From contig JAGIBN010000003.1 of assembly GCA_017744315.1 (NCBI GenBank), positions 310,001 through 374,000 of the forward strand: DNA of 64,000 nt, written 5' to 3'. A program made the translations under genes and the position numbers. The notes beneath the pieces were generated by a model. It was not told where the DNA came from. It ran no database searches and saw nothing but the letters and a program-made list of their open reading frames with translations. This DNA comes from Porphyrobacter sp. (GTDB lineage Bacteria; Pseudomonadota; Alphaproteobacteria; Sphingomonadales; Sphingomonadaceae). The stretch's first letter is position 1; each line of letters opens with the position of its first letter. Below, one piece after another: positions 42,371-50,888 of the stretch.

Positions 42371-44170
42371 GTGCAGCTTACCGATTTCGCGTCTGCGCCG
42401 AATCTCGTCCGGCTCTTTTTCGTGCGCGCCGACGAACTTGGTGAGCGACCCTTCCTGACGGCCAAGATAGATGGCGCCTGGACTTCGCTCAGCTGGAACG
42501 AAGCGGCGCGGCAAGTCTCCCTTCTGGCGCAGTCGCTGCGCACCATGGGCCTCAAGGATGGGGACCGGGTGGTGCTGGTGGCGGAGAATCGGCCCGAATG
42601 GGCAATCGCCGACCTGGCGATCATGGCCGCGGGGTGCATCACCACCCCGGCCTACACCACGAACACCGAACGCGATCACCTGCACATCCTCGACAACTCG
42701 GGTGCCAAGGCGGCGATCGTCTCCAACCGCAAGCTCGCCGAGCCGCTACTGCCGGCGATCGTGCGCTCGGGCATCGCGCGTCACGTCATCGCCATGGAAT
42801 CGCTCCGCGCCGGACAGGCGGACTTCGAGGTCCATCAGTGGGACGACCTGATCGAGGGCGACGCCCTGGCCGCCCGGGCCGCAGTCGACGCGCGCATTGC
42901 CGGAATCGGGCGGCGTGATCCCGCCTGCATCATCTACACCAGCGGCACCAGCGGCGCGCCGCGCGGCGTGCTGCTGCACCACGGGGCGATCCTCTGCAAT
43001 GTCGAGGGCGCAGCGGAAATACTTGCCGGAGATTTCGGCTGGAGCGACGAGCGCTTCCTGTCGTTCCTACCGCTGAGCCACGCGCTGGAGCACACAGCGG
43101 GCCTGTTCCTGCCGATTGGCCTAGGGGCTGACATCTGGTTTGCTGAAGGCCTCGACAAACTCGGCAGCAATATCGAGGAGGCGAAGCCGACCTTCATGGT
43201 GGTTGTGCCGCGGCTGTTCGAGATGCTGCGCGGGCGTATAGTCAAGCAGGTCGAGAAGCAGGGCCGCTTCGCGCAGTTTCTGCTCGACCAGGCGCTCGGC
43301 CTGGCGGAACGACGTGCCGCTGGCACCCGCCGGTTGAGCGACTGGCCGATCGAACGCCTGCTCGACGTGACCTTGCGTCCGAAGATCAGGCAGCGCTTCG
43401 GCGGGCGGATCAAAGCGCTCGTTTCGGGCGGAGCGCCGCTCAACCCCGAGGTTGGCGCGTTCTTCGAATCGATGGGCCTGGTCATGCTCCAGGGCTACGG
43501 CCAGACCGAAAGCGCCCCGGTGGTGAGCTGCAACTACCCCTCGGCCGGCATTCGGCTCGCGACTGTCGGTCCTCCGCTACGGGGGGTCGAAGTCAGGATC
43601 GCAGACGACGGCGAGATCCTGGTCCGGGGCGAGCTGGTCATGCTCGGCTACTGGCACAACCCGGCCGAAACGGCGAAGACGATCATCGACGGCTGGCTCC
43701 ACACCGGCGACATCGGACATCTCGACGACGGTGGCCGCATCGTCATCACCGATCGCAAGAAGGACATCATCGTCAACGACAAGGGCGACAACATCGCCCC
43801 GCAGAAGCTCGAAGGCATGCTGACGCTGCAGCCCGAGATTTCGCAGGCGATGGTGAGCGGCGACAAGCGGCCCTATGTGGTCGGGCTGATCGTCCCCGAT
43901 TGCGACTGGTCGTTCCGCTGGGCGAAGGACAACGGCGAGAAGCTGAACATCGATCAACTCCAGCAACTCCCCGCCTTCCGCAGCGCCGTCCGCGCGGCAA
44001 TCGACCGGGTGAATCAGGATCTGTCGGTGACCGAGAAGGTCCGCCAGTTCGCCTTCGCCGAAGAGCCTTTCACCATCGAAAACGGCGAGATGACCCCAAG
44101 TCTCAAGATCCGCCGCCACAAGATCAAGGAACGGTACGGCGACCGCATCGACGGGTTGTATAAGGGTTAG
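42371..44170 (+). CDS. Long-chain acyl-CoA synthetase (AMP-binding)
   Basis: The 599-residue ligase activates fatty acids to acyl-CoA through an acyl-AMP. It has the AMP-binding signature IIYTSGTSGAPRGVLLHHGAI, FLPLSHALEHTAG, ALVSGGAPLNPEVGAFFESMGLVMLQGYGQTES, WLHTGDIGHLDDGGRIVITDRKKDIIVNDKGDNIAP and a C-terminal LKIRRHKIKERY. This is the FAA1/FadD15-like long-chain group. The GTG start is preceded by a perfect AAAGGAGG 5 bases upstream. Confidence 0.92.
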   Translation: MQLTDFASAPNLVRLFFVRADELGERPFLTAKIDGAWTSLSWNEAARQVSLLAQSLRTMGLKDGDRVVLVAENRPEWAIADLAIMAAGCITTPAYTTNTERDHLHILDNSGAKAAIVSNRKLAEPLLPAIVRSGIARHVIAMESLRAGQADFEVHQWDDLIEGDALAARAAVDARIAGIGRRDPACIIYTSGTSGAPRGVLLHHGAILCNVEGAAEILAGDFGWSDERFLSFLPLSHALEHTAGLFLPIGLGADIWFAEGLDKLGSNIEEAKPTFMVVVPRLFEMLRGRIVKQVEKQGRFAQFLLDQALGLAERRAAGTRRLSDWPIERLLDVTLRPKIRQRFGGRIKALVSGGAPLNPEVGAFFESMGLVMLQGYGQTESAPVVSCNYPSAGIRLATVGPPLRGVEVRIADDGEILVRGELVMLGYWHNPAETAKTIIDGWLHTGDIGHLDDGGRIVITDRKKDIIVNDKGDNIAPQKLEGMLTLQPEISQAMVSGDKRPYVVGLIVPDCDWSFRWAKDNGEKLNIDQLQQLPAFRSAVRAAIDRVNQDLSVTEKVRQFAFAEEPFTIENGEMTPSLKIRRHKIKERYGDRIDGLYKG

Positions 44171-44176
44171 GCGGCC

Positions 44177-44704
44177 TCAGGCCGCTTCGGCCTCAACCTT
44201 TTCCGGATAGAAGCACGGTTCGCGATCGGACCAGCCCGGCGCGGTCGCAGCGGCTTCGCTGAGCGACTGGAGCAGCATCTTGCGACGAGCCGGGCGGATC
44301 TGCGGCAGTGCGGCCGCCCCGCAGAACGCCGACGGGAGCCAAGGCCGTGCCCTGGCGCCGAGCAGCCGTTCGTAGAGGAAGCGGTAAGAGGAGAAGCTGG
44401 ACAGCTGCTCCTGCGCCAGATCGAGCGCGGTGATCCGCGTCAGGGGACCCATGAAGCCCTGCACCCCTTCCATCGAGGTCTCACAGGGGATCGTGTCGCG
44501 AAGGGCGCGAAGCTCTCGATAGGCGAGGTACTGGGCGCGGATCGCGGCGGTGTCACCGGATTGGCGCGACCAGAGCTTGAACGCATCGCCGCGGCCGAGC
44601 CCGATATCGAGCGAGCGCTCGATGAAGAGCTGCTCTTCCTCGGTGAAGCTGGCGAATTCGCGCAGCTCGGCGATGGTTAGCGATGCGGTTCCGGTCTTGG
44701 CCAT
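44177..44704 (-). CDS. Hypothetical helical protein
   Basis: A 175-residue, predominantly helical protein with no signal or membrane segment: LTIAELREFASFTEEEQLFIERSLDIGLGRGDAFKLWSRQSGDTAAIRAQYLAYRELRALRDTIP near the start and SFSSYRFLYERLLGARARPWLPSAFCGAA in the middle. No family was recognised. A TTAACCAA sequence, one base off the CtrA octamer, lies about 35 bases upstream on the coding strand (44738-44745). It converges with the acyl-CoA synthetase, 6 bases apart. Confidence 0.65.
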   Translation of the reverse strand: MAKTGTASLTIAELREFASFTEEEQLFIERSLDIGLGRGDAFKLWSRQSGDTAAIRAQYLAYRELRALRDTIPCETSMEGVQGFMGPLTRITALDLAQEQLSSFSSYRFLYERLLGARARPWLPSAFCGAAALPQIRPARRKMLLQSLSEAAATAPGWSDREPCFYPEKVEAEAA

Positions 44705-44770
44705 GACAGCCCCCTTTCGATGGGAGTGTCACCGACTTTGGTTAACGATCCGCAAAAAGGTGGAGGATTT

Positions 44771-45751
44771 CTAGATCAAACCCGCCAGCGGGCTGCTGGG
44801 ATCGGCATACTTTCGTGTCGCCATGCGCCCGGCGAGATAGGCGTCGCGCCCGGCCTGGACCGCATGCTTCATCGCACGGGCCATCCGGATCGGATCCTTG
44901 GCCTCGGCAATCGCGGTGTTCATCAGGATGCCGTCGCAACCGAGTTCCATCGCCACAGTGGCATCGCTGGCTGTGCCCACTCCGGCATCGACCAGTACCG
45001 GGACCTTGGCGCCTTCCACAATGAGGCGAATCGTTACCCGGTTCTGGATACCCAGGCCCGAGCCGATCGGGGCGCCCAGCGGCATGATCGCCACAGCGCC
45101 CGCTTCTTCAAGCTGCTTGGCGCCAATCGGATCGTCGGTGCAGTAGACCATCGGCTTGAAGCCTTCATTGGCCAGAATCTCGGTCGCCCGCAGAGTCTCG
45201 CGCATGTCTGGGTAGAGCGTGCGTGCCTCGCCCAGCACCTCGAGCTTCACCAGGTCCCAGCCCCCGGCCTCGCGCGCCAGGCGCAAGGTGCGGATTGCGT
45301 CCTCGGCGGTGAAGCAACCCGCAGTGTTGGGCAGGTAGGTGACCTTCTTGGGATCGATGAAGTCGGTCAGCATCGGCGCCGAAGGGTCCGAGACGTTGAC
45401 CCGGCGCACGGCGACGGTGACGATCTCCGCCCCACTCGCCTCGAGCGCCGCAGCGTTTTCCGCGAAATCCTTGTACTTGCCGGTGCCGACGATCAGGCGC
45501 GAGCGGAAGGTGCGGCCTGCGACGGTCCAGGTATCGTCATCGGAACCACCGCCGACAAAGTGAACGATCTCCAACGCGTCACCCTCTGCCAGTGCCACCT
45601 CGCCCAGCGTCGAACGCGGCGCGATGACGCCGTTGTGCTCGACGGCCACCTTCTCGGGCTTGAGGCCCAGCTCGGTGACGAGTTCGGCGATGGTCGCAGC
45701 GGCGGAGCGACGCGGCTCGCCGTTGATGGTGAGGTTAAGAGGCGCGGTCAT
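44771..45751 (-). CDS. thiG: ThiS-ThiG fusion: sulfur carrier and thiazole synthase
   Basis: One 326-residue chain joins two thiamine-synthesis proteins. Residues 1-69 are ThiS ([61 protein letters not shown]), including the GG that in free ThiS is the C-terminal thiocarboxylate. Residues 73-326 are Thi[22 protein letters not shown], Schiff-base Lys168 in [15 protein letters not shown] and [36 protein letters not shown]. ThiG makes thiazole phosphate from deoxyxylulose phosphate, dehydroglycine and sulfur. Here the GG is internal, so the carrier must work differently or be cleaved. Confidence 0.93.
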   Translation of the reverse strand: MTAPLNLTINGEPRRSAAATIAELVTELGLKPEKVAVEHNGVIAPRSTLGEVALAEGDALEIVHFVGGGSDDDTWTVAGRTFRSRLIVGTGKYKDFAENAAALEASGAEIVTVAVRRVNVSDPSAPMLTDFIDPKKVTYLPNTAGCFTAEDAIRTLRLAREAGGWDLVKLEVLGEARTLYPDMRETLRATEILANEGFKPMVYCTDDPIGAKQLEEAGAVAIMPLGAPIGSGLGIQNRVTIRLIVEGAKVPVLVDAGVGTASDATVAMELGCDGILMNTAIAEAKDPIRMARAMKHAVQAGRDAYLAGRMATRKYADPSSPLAGLI

Positions 45752-45769
45752 GTCCCGCGCAGATAACGC

Positions 45770-46141
45770 TTAAGCGTGCTTGCGCAAGTTGAGCGTGTGA
45801 CCTGCGGCCACGAGAATCACGCCGATGATCGTAAGCACAGCCTCTTCGATGCCGTGGTCGACAGCCAGGGCGCCGCCCATGAAGGTCAAGCCCACCATCG
45901 CCACGACGAATGGGGCTGCGCGCCGATGCTGGATCGCACCGATGCCGATCGCAACGCCGGCAATGACCGTCGCCAGGAGCAGACCGACACGATGGACGAT
46001 CGGGTCGAGGAACATCCCGCCGCCGAGCCCGAGGCCGGCGACAATGACAATGCCGAGCACGCAATGCACCGCGCAAAGGCCGGAAAGGACCATGCCAACG
46101 CGGTCGAGCCGCCCGCGAATCCAGGGAATAGTGTGACCCAT
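45770..46141 (-). CDS. MerC domain membrane protein
   Basis: A 123-residue protein with four membrane helices and the MerC cysteine pair in LSGLCAVHCVLG (Cys23, Cys27). It ends HTLNLRKHA. MerC transports mercuric ions in mer operons, but chromosomal MerC-domain proteins in alphaproteobacteria are thought to handle other metals. There are no mer genes nearby, and a Zur-like box lies immediately upstream, so zinc is the more likely metal. Confidence 0.85.
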   Translation of the reverse strand: MGHTIPWIRGRLDRVGMVLSGLCAVHCVLGIVIVAGLGLGGGMFLDPIVHRVGLLLATVIAGVAIGIGAIQHRRAAPFVVAMVGLTFMGGALAVDHGIEEAVLTIIGVILVAAGHTLNLRKHA

Positions 46142-46153
46142 CGCGGCCCCATC

Positions 46154-46172
46154 TATGTAACTGTATAACGTT
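46154..46172 (-). promoter_or_regulatory. Zur-like box upstream of the MerC gene
   Basis: On the minus strand the sequence reads AACGTTATACAGTTACATA. The alphaproteobacterial Zur consensus I recall is ATGTTATA-NN-ATAACAT, and this site matches most of its positions (left half nearly exact, right half partial). It ends 12 bases before the MerC start codon. It also lies about 85 bases before ctaA on the other strand. Confidence 0.5.
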
Positions 46173-46257
46173 GCGCAAGCCCCCCAGGGTTTTTGGCCGG
46201 TGCGGTTCGTCGCGCGAGGCTTGCGCTTTGTCTTACGGGGGAGCAGGGGGCCTGCTC

Positions 46258-47322
46258 ATGGTCGTACAGGTAGAGAATCCGGCTGGGGACTTTGCACCCC
46301 GAGCCCGGTCCGTTCGCGCGCTCCCTCTGGCCCGCTGGTTACTGGCGGTTGCCGCTCTCGTGGTGCTGATGATCGCCGTCGGCGGTATTACCCGCCTTAC
46401 CGAAAGCGGTCTTTCGATCACCGAGTGGAAGCCCGTCACCGGTGCCCTTCCCCCGCTGAGCGATGCGCAATGGCAGGCAGAGTTCGACGGCTACAAGCAG
46501 ATCGGCGAGTACCGCCAGATCAACGGTCCCGCCGGGATGACGCTGTCCGACTACAAGTTCATCTACTTCTGGGAGTGGTCACACCGGCTGCTCGGCCGCT
46601 TGATCGGGCTGGCGTTCGCGTTGCCGCTCGTGTGGTTCTGGGCCAGGGGCTCTATCCCGAAGGGCTACAAGCCGCGCTTGCTCGCTCTACTCGCGCTCGG
46701 CGGGCTGCAGGGCGTGTTCGGTTGGTACATGGTCCGCTCGGGCCTGTCCGAGAAGGTGACCGACGTGAGCCACTTCTGGCTTTCGATCCACCTCCTGACC
46801 GCTTTGTTCACCCTGGCCGGCCTCGTGTGGACTGCGCTCGACCTGATCCAGCTCCACCGCAATCCCGAGGCTAAGCCCGCGCGCCTGACCGGCCTGGCGG
46901 CGCTGACCGGAATCATCGTTTTCGTCCAGCTGCTGCTCGGCGCCTGGGTCGCCGGGCTCAACGCAGGACTCGCCTCCGACACCTGGCCGCTGATGCAGGG
47001 CCGGCTGTTCCCTGAAGTCGATTGGTCCAAGGGCTTTGGCTGGACGCTGACGCACGACCCCTACCTGCTCCACTTCCTCCATCGCTGGTGGGCATGGGTC
47101 GCCGTGGCCGCGCTGGTGATGCTTTCGCGCAAGGTCCGCCGCGAGGGAGTGCGTCAGGCCTCGGTGGCGATCCATTCGGCGTTCGGAACGCAGATCCTGC
47201 TGGGTATCGCGACCGTCATGACCGGGGTCGCTCTCTGGCTCGCCGTACTGCATCAACTCGTCGGCGCCTTGCTGGTGGCAGCCACCGCCTGGGGCGCGCA
47301 CGCAGTCGGTCGACGGAAATGA
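46258..47322 (+). CDS. ctaA: Heme A synthase
   Basis: CtaA oxidises heme O to heme A for cytochrome c oxidase. The 354-residue membrane protein has eight hydrophobic helices and the heme-ligand histidines in FWEWSHRLLGR, FWLSIHLLTAL, LLHFLHRWWAW and AVLHQLVGAL. The block GGITRLTESGLSITEWKPVTGALPPL is characteristic of the type 2 (alphaproteobacterial) group. The ATG at 46258 begins the cytoplasmic N-terminus. It overlaps cutA by 4 bases. Confidence 0.95.
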   Translation: MVVQVENPAGDFAPRARSVRALPLARWLLAVAALVVLMIAVGGITRLTESGLSITEWKPVTGALPPLSDAQWQAEFDGYKQIGEYRQINGPAGMTLSDYKFIYFWEWSHRLLGRLIGLAFALPLVWFWARGSIPKGYKPRLLALLALGGLQGVFGWYMVRSGLSEKVTDVSHFWLSIHLLTALFTLAGLVWTALDLIQLHRNPEAKPARLTGLAALTGIIVFVQLLLGAWVAGLNAGLASDTWPLMQGRLFPEVDWSKGFGWTLTHDPYLLHFLHRWWAWVAVAALVMLSRKVRREGVRQASVAIHSAFGTQILLGIATVMTGVALWLAVLHQLVGALLVAATAWGAHAVGRRK

Positions 47323-47642
47323 GTGCGCTGATCTGGTCTCCCTTCGCCGACGAGGCCAGCGCCGAAGCGATCGCCCGGCAATTGATCGACGAGAGACTGA
47401 TCGCCTGCGCCAACATCCTTCCGCCGATGCGCTCCATCTACTTGTGGGAAGGCCAGACGGACGAGAGTGCCGAGGTCGGAGTGCTGTTCAAGACCGACGC
47501 CGCCCTGCTCGACCAGGCGACGGCGCGACTGGCGGAGATCCATCCCTACGAGGTGCCCGCAGTGCTCGGCTGGCGGACGGACACCGCGGCGAAGCCCACG
47601 GCCGAGTGGTTGCGCGGACTGGTTGCGGACCGACCTTCCTGA
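47319..47642 (+). CDS. cutA: Divalent cation tolerance protein CutA
   Basis: A 107-residue ferredoxin-like-fold protein: ARQLIDERLIACANILPPMRSIYLWEGQTDESAEVGVLFKTDAALLDQATARLAEIHPYEVPAVLGWRTD. The ACAN and HPYEVP blocks define CutA1, a very stable trimer linked to copper tolerance in E. coli, though its biochemical role is unsettled. Translationally coupled to ctaA. Confidence 0.93.
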   Translation: MSALIWSPFADEASAEAIARQLIDERLIACANILPPMRSIYLWEGQTDESAEVGVLFKTDAALLDQATARLAEIHPYEVPAVLGWRTDTAAKPTAEWLRGLVADRPS

Positions 47643-47696
47643 GGGTCATTTTGTCTGACGGTATTATTTTACCTCTCAGCAAAGCCGCGGATTTGC

Positions 47697-47725
47697 TTGA
47701 CTTGATGGGCCTCAAACGACAAATG
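47697..47725 (+). promoter_or_regulatory. Possible promoter of rplM-rpsI
   Basis: TTGACT at 47697-47702 and CAAATG at 47720-47725 are 17 bases apart, about 70 bases before rplM. The -35 is good, the -10 poor. It is the best candidate in the 152-base gap after cutA. Confidence 0.35.
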
Positions 47726-47794
47726 GCCCGCTCTTCGCGAGGGCCGGAGCGAATCCGGCTGAGCGAAACCTATTCGTTATAAGGACACACCGCC

Positions 47795-48274
47795 ATGAAG
47801 GCGCTCACCAAGATCACCCGGTCGATCAAGCCGGCCGAGGTCGAAAAGAAGTGGCACCTGATCGATGCAGAGGGACTGGTCGTCGGCCGCCTCGCCGTGA
47901 TCGTCGCCAACCACCTGCGCGGCAAGCACAAGCCGAGCTTCACGCCGCACGTCGATTGCGGTGACCATGTCGTGGTCATCAACGTCGAGAAGGTCCGTTT
48001 CACGGGCAACAAGCGCGACGAGAAGACCTACTACAAGCACACCGGTTATGCCGGCGGCATCAAGGCAGTGACCGCGGACAAGGTCCTCGACGGTCGCTTC
48101 CCCGAGCGCGTGCTGGAGAAGGCCGTTGAGCGCATGATTCCGCGCGGTCCGCTGGGCCGTCAGCAGATGAAGGCGCTGCACCTCTACGCCGGCACCGAGC
48201 ACCCGCATGGCGGCACCCAGCCCCAGCCGCTCGACGTCGCTTCGCTGAACCGCAAGAACAAGGCTGCCGCATAA
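47795..48274 (+). CDS. rplM: 50S ribosomal protein L13
   Basis: The 159-residue protein shows the L13 blocks [73 protein letters not shown] and [29 protein letters not shown]. It is a large-subunit assembly protein. Its stop overlaps the rpsI start by one base (TAATG), so the two are made together. Confidence 0.98.
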   Translation: MKALTKITRSIKPAEVEKKWHLIDAEGLVVGRLAVIVANHLRGKHKPSFTPHVDCGDHVVVINVEKVRFTGNKRDEKTYYKHTGYAGGIKAVTADKVLDGRFPERVLEKAVERMIPRGPLGRQQMKALHLYAGTEHPHGGTQPQPLDVASLNRKNKAAA

Positions 48275-48795
48275 TGGCTACCGAAAACAACGATACCCAG
48301 ACCGTCTCCGATCTGGCCGAGCTGAACACGCTCGCCGTCGCCGACGCCGCTCCGGTTGCTGCCGCCCCTTCGACTCCGGCCGTTCTGCGCGAGCAGGAGC
48401 TCGACAAGCAGGGCCGCGCCTACGCCACCGGCCGCCGCAAGGACGCCGTTGCCCGCGTGTGGCTCAAGCCCGGCAGCGGCAAGGTCGTGGTCAATGGCCG
48501 CGAACAGGAAGTCTACTTCGCCCGTCCGACGCTGCGTCTGGTGATCAACCAGCCGTTCGCGATCGCCGGCCGTGAAGGCCAGTACGATGTCATCGCCACC
48601 GTCAAGGGCGGCGGCCTCTCCGGCCAGGCCGGTGCGGTCAAGCACGGCATCAGCCAGGCTCTCGCCAAGTACGAGCCGGCCCTGCGCACCACGGTCAAGG
48701 CCGCCGGGTTCCTGACCCGCGACAGCCGTACGGTCGAGCGTAAGAAGTACGGCCGCGCCAAGGCTCGCCGCAGCTTCCAGTTCTCGAAGCGCTAA
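48274..48795 (+). CDS. rpsI: 30S ribosomal protein S9
   Basis: The C-terminal 130 residues are normal S9: [50 protein letters not shown], and the decoding-site tail [11 protein letters not shown]. The first 40 residues are an Ala/Thr/Asp-rich extension absent from E. coli S9 (130 residues against 173 here). Such extensions occur in alphaproteobacteria. A strong terminator follows. Confidence 0.97.
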   Translation: MATENNDTQTVSDLAELNTLAVADAAPVAAAPSTPAVLREQELDKQGRAYATGRRKDAVARVWLKPGSGKVVVNGREQEVYFARPTLRLVINQPFAIAGREGQYDVIATVKGGGLSGQAGAVKHGISQALAKYEPALRTTVKAAGFLTRDSRTVERKKYGRAKARRSFQFSKR

Positions 48796-48820
48796 GCGGT
48801 TCGATACCGAACAATCGAGA

Positions 48821-48848
48821 AGGGCGGTCCTGCGGGGCCGCCCTTTTT
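48821..48848 (+). terminator. Terminator of rplM-rpsI
   Basis: GGGCGGTCC and GGGCCGCCC pair around a TGCG loop (48822-48843, one G-T pair), followed by five T. It lies 26 bases after the rpsI stop. Confidence 0.88.
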
Positions 48849-48856
48849 CGTTGGGA

Positions 48857-49942
48857 TCAGGCCTTGGCTGTGGCGCGGCGAAGCAGGATCATGGCCCCGA
48901 CCACGCAACCGCCGAATAGTGCGCCCTCAAGACCCCCGGTCACCGCATGGCTCACGGGCCCAAAGCCCTGTTCACCGAACAGTGAACCGATCGGATCCAA
49001 CGTCAGGCGCGAGTGAGGCAGACTCTGCGCCAACAAGTTCAAACTTCCGCCCATCATATGCCCACCAAGCAGGGTGATGAGCACTCCGGCCAGGCCGCCA
49101 GTCAGCGCGGCAATGCCGGCCCCCTGTCGCAATCCCGGCTCTCGCGAGCGTCCGGCAAGCCACGCACCTAGCCCCACAGAACCGCCCAGCAGCAACCCTT
49201 CGGGCGCGCCGGTGATGTTTCCCGGCGATTGTCCGAACAGCAGGTTGAACGCGTCTAGCCCGAGCAGCTTCACCACCGCTCCGACAAGCAAGCCGCCTAT
49301 GGCTCCCCCGGCAGGGGCCCAGCGCCACGGGCTTCCGGAAGCATATCCGACCCCCGCCATCCCGAGGCTGACACCCGCCGCACCAAGGGTCGCGACCGCC
49401 ACCGTGATCGCGGTCAGGACAAGCAGAACCGAGGTCGCCCCCATTCCCGGTTGCAATGGCGTGGTCGAGCCGCTGAAGCCGTAGAACAGTCCGCCCATCA
49501 GGCCGGCAAAAGCACCGCCCAGGGTCCCGGCCATGCCCAGCGGCAACCACTCCAGCCAGTCGCTGACGGAAGGCGGTGCCGAAGCGGGGGCAACGAGGGC
49601 GCCGTCGGTCCATTCGACCGCCGCGATGAAGCGATAGCCGTGCTTTGGCACGGTCTCCACGAACCTGGGCGCGGTCGCGTCGTCACCCAACTGGCGGCGC
49701 AGGGTCTTGATGCATTGGGTGAGGGCTTCGTCGGTAACCGGAACGCCGCGCCACACCTCGTCGAGAAACCGGTCCTTGGAAATGAGCTGCCCGTGTTCGC
49801 GCACCAGCAGGGTCAGGGCATCGAGATAGCGCGCGTTAATCTCTACCGGCGCGCCCTTGCGCGCGAGCCGACGGTTGCGCGGATCGAGCTGGAAATCTTC
49901 GAACAGGTAAGTGCCGGCCGCCAGGCCATCTGCCACGCCCAT
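48857..49942 (-). CDS. Winged-helix (OmpR/CadC-type) DNA-binding protein with a Gly-rich membrane domain
   Basis: The 361-residue protein has an N-terminal Trans_reg_C domain (about 15-110): FEDFQLDPRNRRLARKGAPVEINARYLDALTLLVREHGQLISKDRFLDEVWRGVPVTDEALTQCIKTLRRQLGDDATAPRFVETVPKHGYRFIA. After a short linker, residues 130-355 are a chain of Gly/Ala-rich hydrophobic helices, with repeated GG-x-x-x-G patterns rather than the single helix and periplasmic sensor of CadC or ToxR. It may be a membrane-bound transcription factor that senses membrane state. The signal and targets are unknown. It ends 9 bases after the rpsI terminator on the other strand. Confidence 0.82.
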   Translation of the reverse strand: MGVADGLAAGTYLFEDFQLDPRNRRLARKGAPVEINARYLDALTLLVREHGQLISKDRFLDEVWRGVPVTDEALTQCIKTLRRQLGDDATAPRFVETVPKHGYRFIAAVEWTDGALVAPASAPPSVSDWLEWLPLGMAGTLGGAFAGLMGGLFYGFSGSTTPLQPGMGATSVLLVLTAITVAVATLGAAGVSLGMAGVGYASGSPWRWAPAGGAIGGLLVGAVVKLLGLDAFNLLFGQSPGNITGAPEGLLLGGSVGLGAWLAGRSREPGLRQGAGIAALTGGLAGVLITLLGGHMMGGSLNLLAQSLPHSRLTLDPIGSLFGEQGFGPVSHAVTGGLEGALFGGCVVGAMILLRRATAKA

Positions 49943-49972
49943 GCCCGAAGGCTAGGCGAAGCCGAGAGAAAC

Positions 49973-50797
49973 TCAAGACGGCGGTGGCAAGGGCAGGGGA
50001 TCGTACGAACCCGCCGGCTGCGCGTGCAGCGATTGTTGGAGGTCTTCCATCGGACGCTGCGATTCCCGGATCGAGCCGGTTGTCGGACTATCGAGATCGA
50101 TGATCAGGATCACCGAAAGGGCGAAAAGGAACAGCAGAAACGCCGACACCTTTCGACCGTTGCGACCCGTCATGACGTAGCCAATCACACCGGCGGTGAT
50201 GATCTGATAGATAAACAGCAGGGCAAAGACCTGCGGAGGTACGTGGGTGCGCCGAGCCGCTTTTCGCGCGGCATCCATGTCGATCATCTCGTTCATCGTG
50301 TTGACGAACGTGACCGCAAGCGGAGTGTTCTGGATCGACGGATAGGCGGCAACCGTGGCCTTCCATAAGTCGGTGAGGAGCGCATCGCTCCTGTCCGCCA
50401 ATCTGGTCCCTTCCGGACCGGGTTTGGCCTTGCCCAGCGCAACACGATTGTCGACATAGGCCGTCAGCAGCTTGCTGAGCTCGGTCCGATGCGGTTCCCT
50501 CAGCAGCTGCGCGCGCAAATAGGTCGTGCCGATAGCGTTGGCCTCTAGCAGCACTTGCGTCCGGCGATTGTCGAAGCGGTCGATGGCCAGCGAAAAGGTG
50601 AAGCCCACCAGGAGTGCGAGCAGGCCCATGACCGCGGAAAAGATGTAGCCCTCCTGGTCTGACTTCTCTTCCTTATCCGGCGAGATTCGTCGTCTCAGGA
50701 AGTAGCCTAGCACGGCACTGAGGACGAGGCAGACAAGAAGCCCCACGAAAACGAGCCACAGCGGCTCGCTCAAGATCCAGTTCCCGACCAGTGTCAT
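49973..50797 (-). CDS. DUF4239 (bestrophin-like) membrane protein
   Basis: The 274-residue protein has two N-terminal helices (LVFVGLLVCLVLSAVLGYFL and FSAVMGLLALLVGFTFSLAIDRFDNRR), a soluble helical middle with VLLEANAIGTTYLRAQLL, and two C-terminal helices (VFALLFIYQIITAGVIGYVMTG and VSAFLLFLFALSVILIIDLDSP). The GFTFSLAIDRFDNRR...EANAIGTTYLRA block is the DUF4239 signature. Relatives are described as bestrophin-like; channel activity here is not shown. Confidence 0.85.
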   Translation of the reverse strand: MTLVGNWILSEPLWLVFVGLLVCLVLSAVLGYFLRRRISPDKEEKSDQEGYIFSAVMGLLALLVGFTFSLAIDRFDNRRTQVLLEANAIGTTYLRAQLLREPHRTELSKLLTAYVDNRVALGKAKPGPEGTRLADRSDALLTDLWKATVAAYPSIQNTPLAVTFVNTMNEMIDMDAARKAARRTHVPPQVFALLFIYQIITAGVIGYVMTGRNGRKVSAFLLFLFALSVILIIDLDSPTTGSIRESQRPMEDLQQSLHAQPAGSYDPLPLPPPS

Positions 50798-50888
50798 CGG
50801 CAGTTCCCCTGAGCAGCAAGCGATCTGGCCGCTTGTGAGGGAGCGACGGTGGCGTCGCCATCGGGGTTTTTCGGGAGAGCGCCGGGCG

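Noticed and set aside
40147..42645. 832-codon open frame on the minus strand across pyrD and ggt
   Set aside because: Spans two well-identified genes on the other strand and has no recognisable domain.
44172..44186. GCGGCC/GGCCGC palindrome between acyl-CoA synthetase and the convergent gene
   Set aside because: It overlaps the coding end of the minus-strand gene and lacks a T run; could be chance in GC-rich DNA.
45770..46141. Mercury resistance operon
   Set aside because: Only a MerC-domain protein is present; no merR, merA, merT or merP, and the upstream site looks Zur-like.
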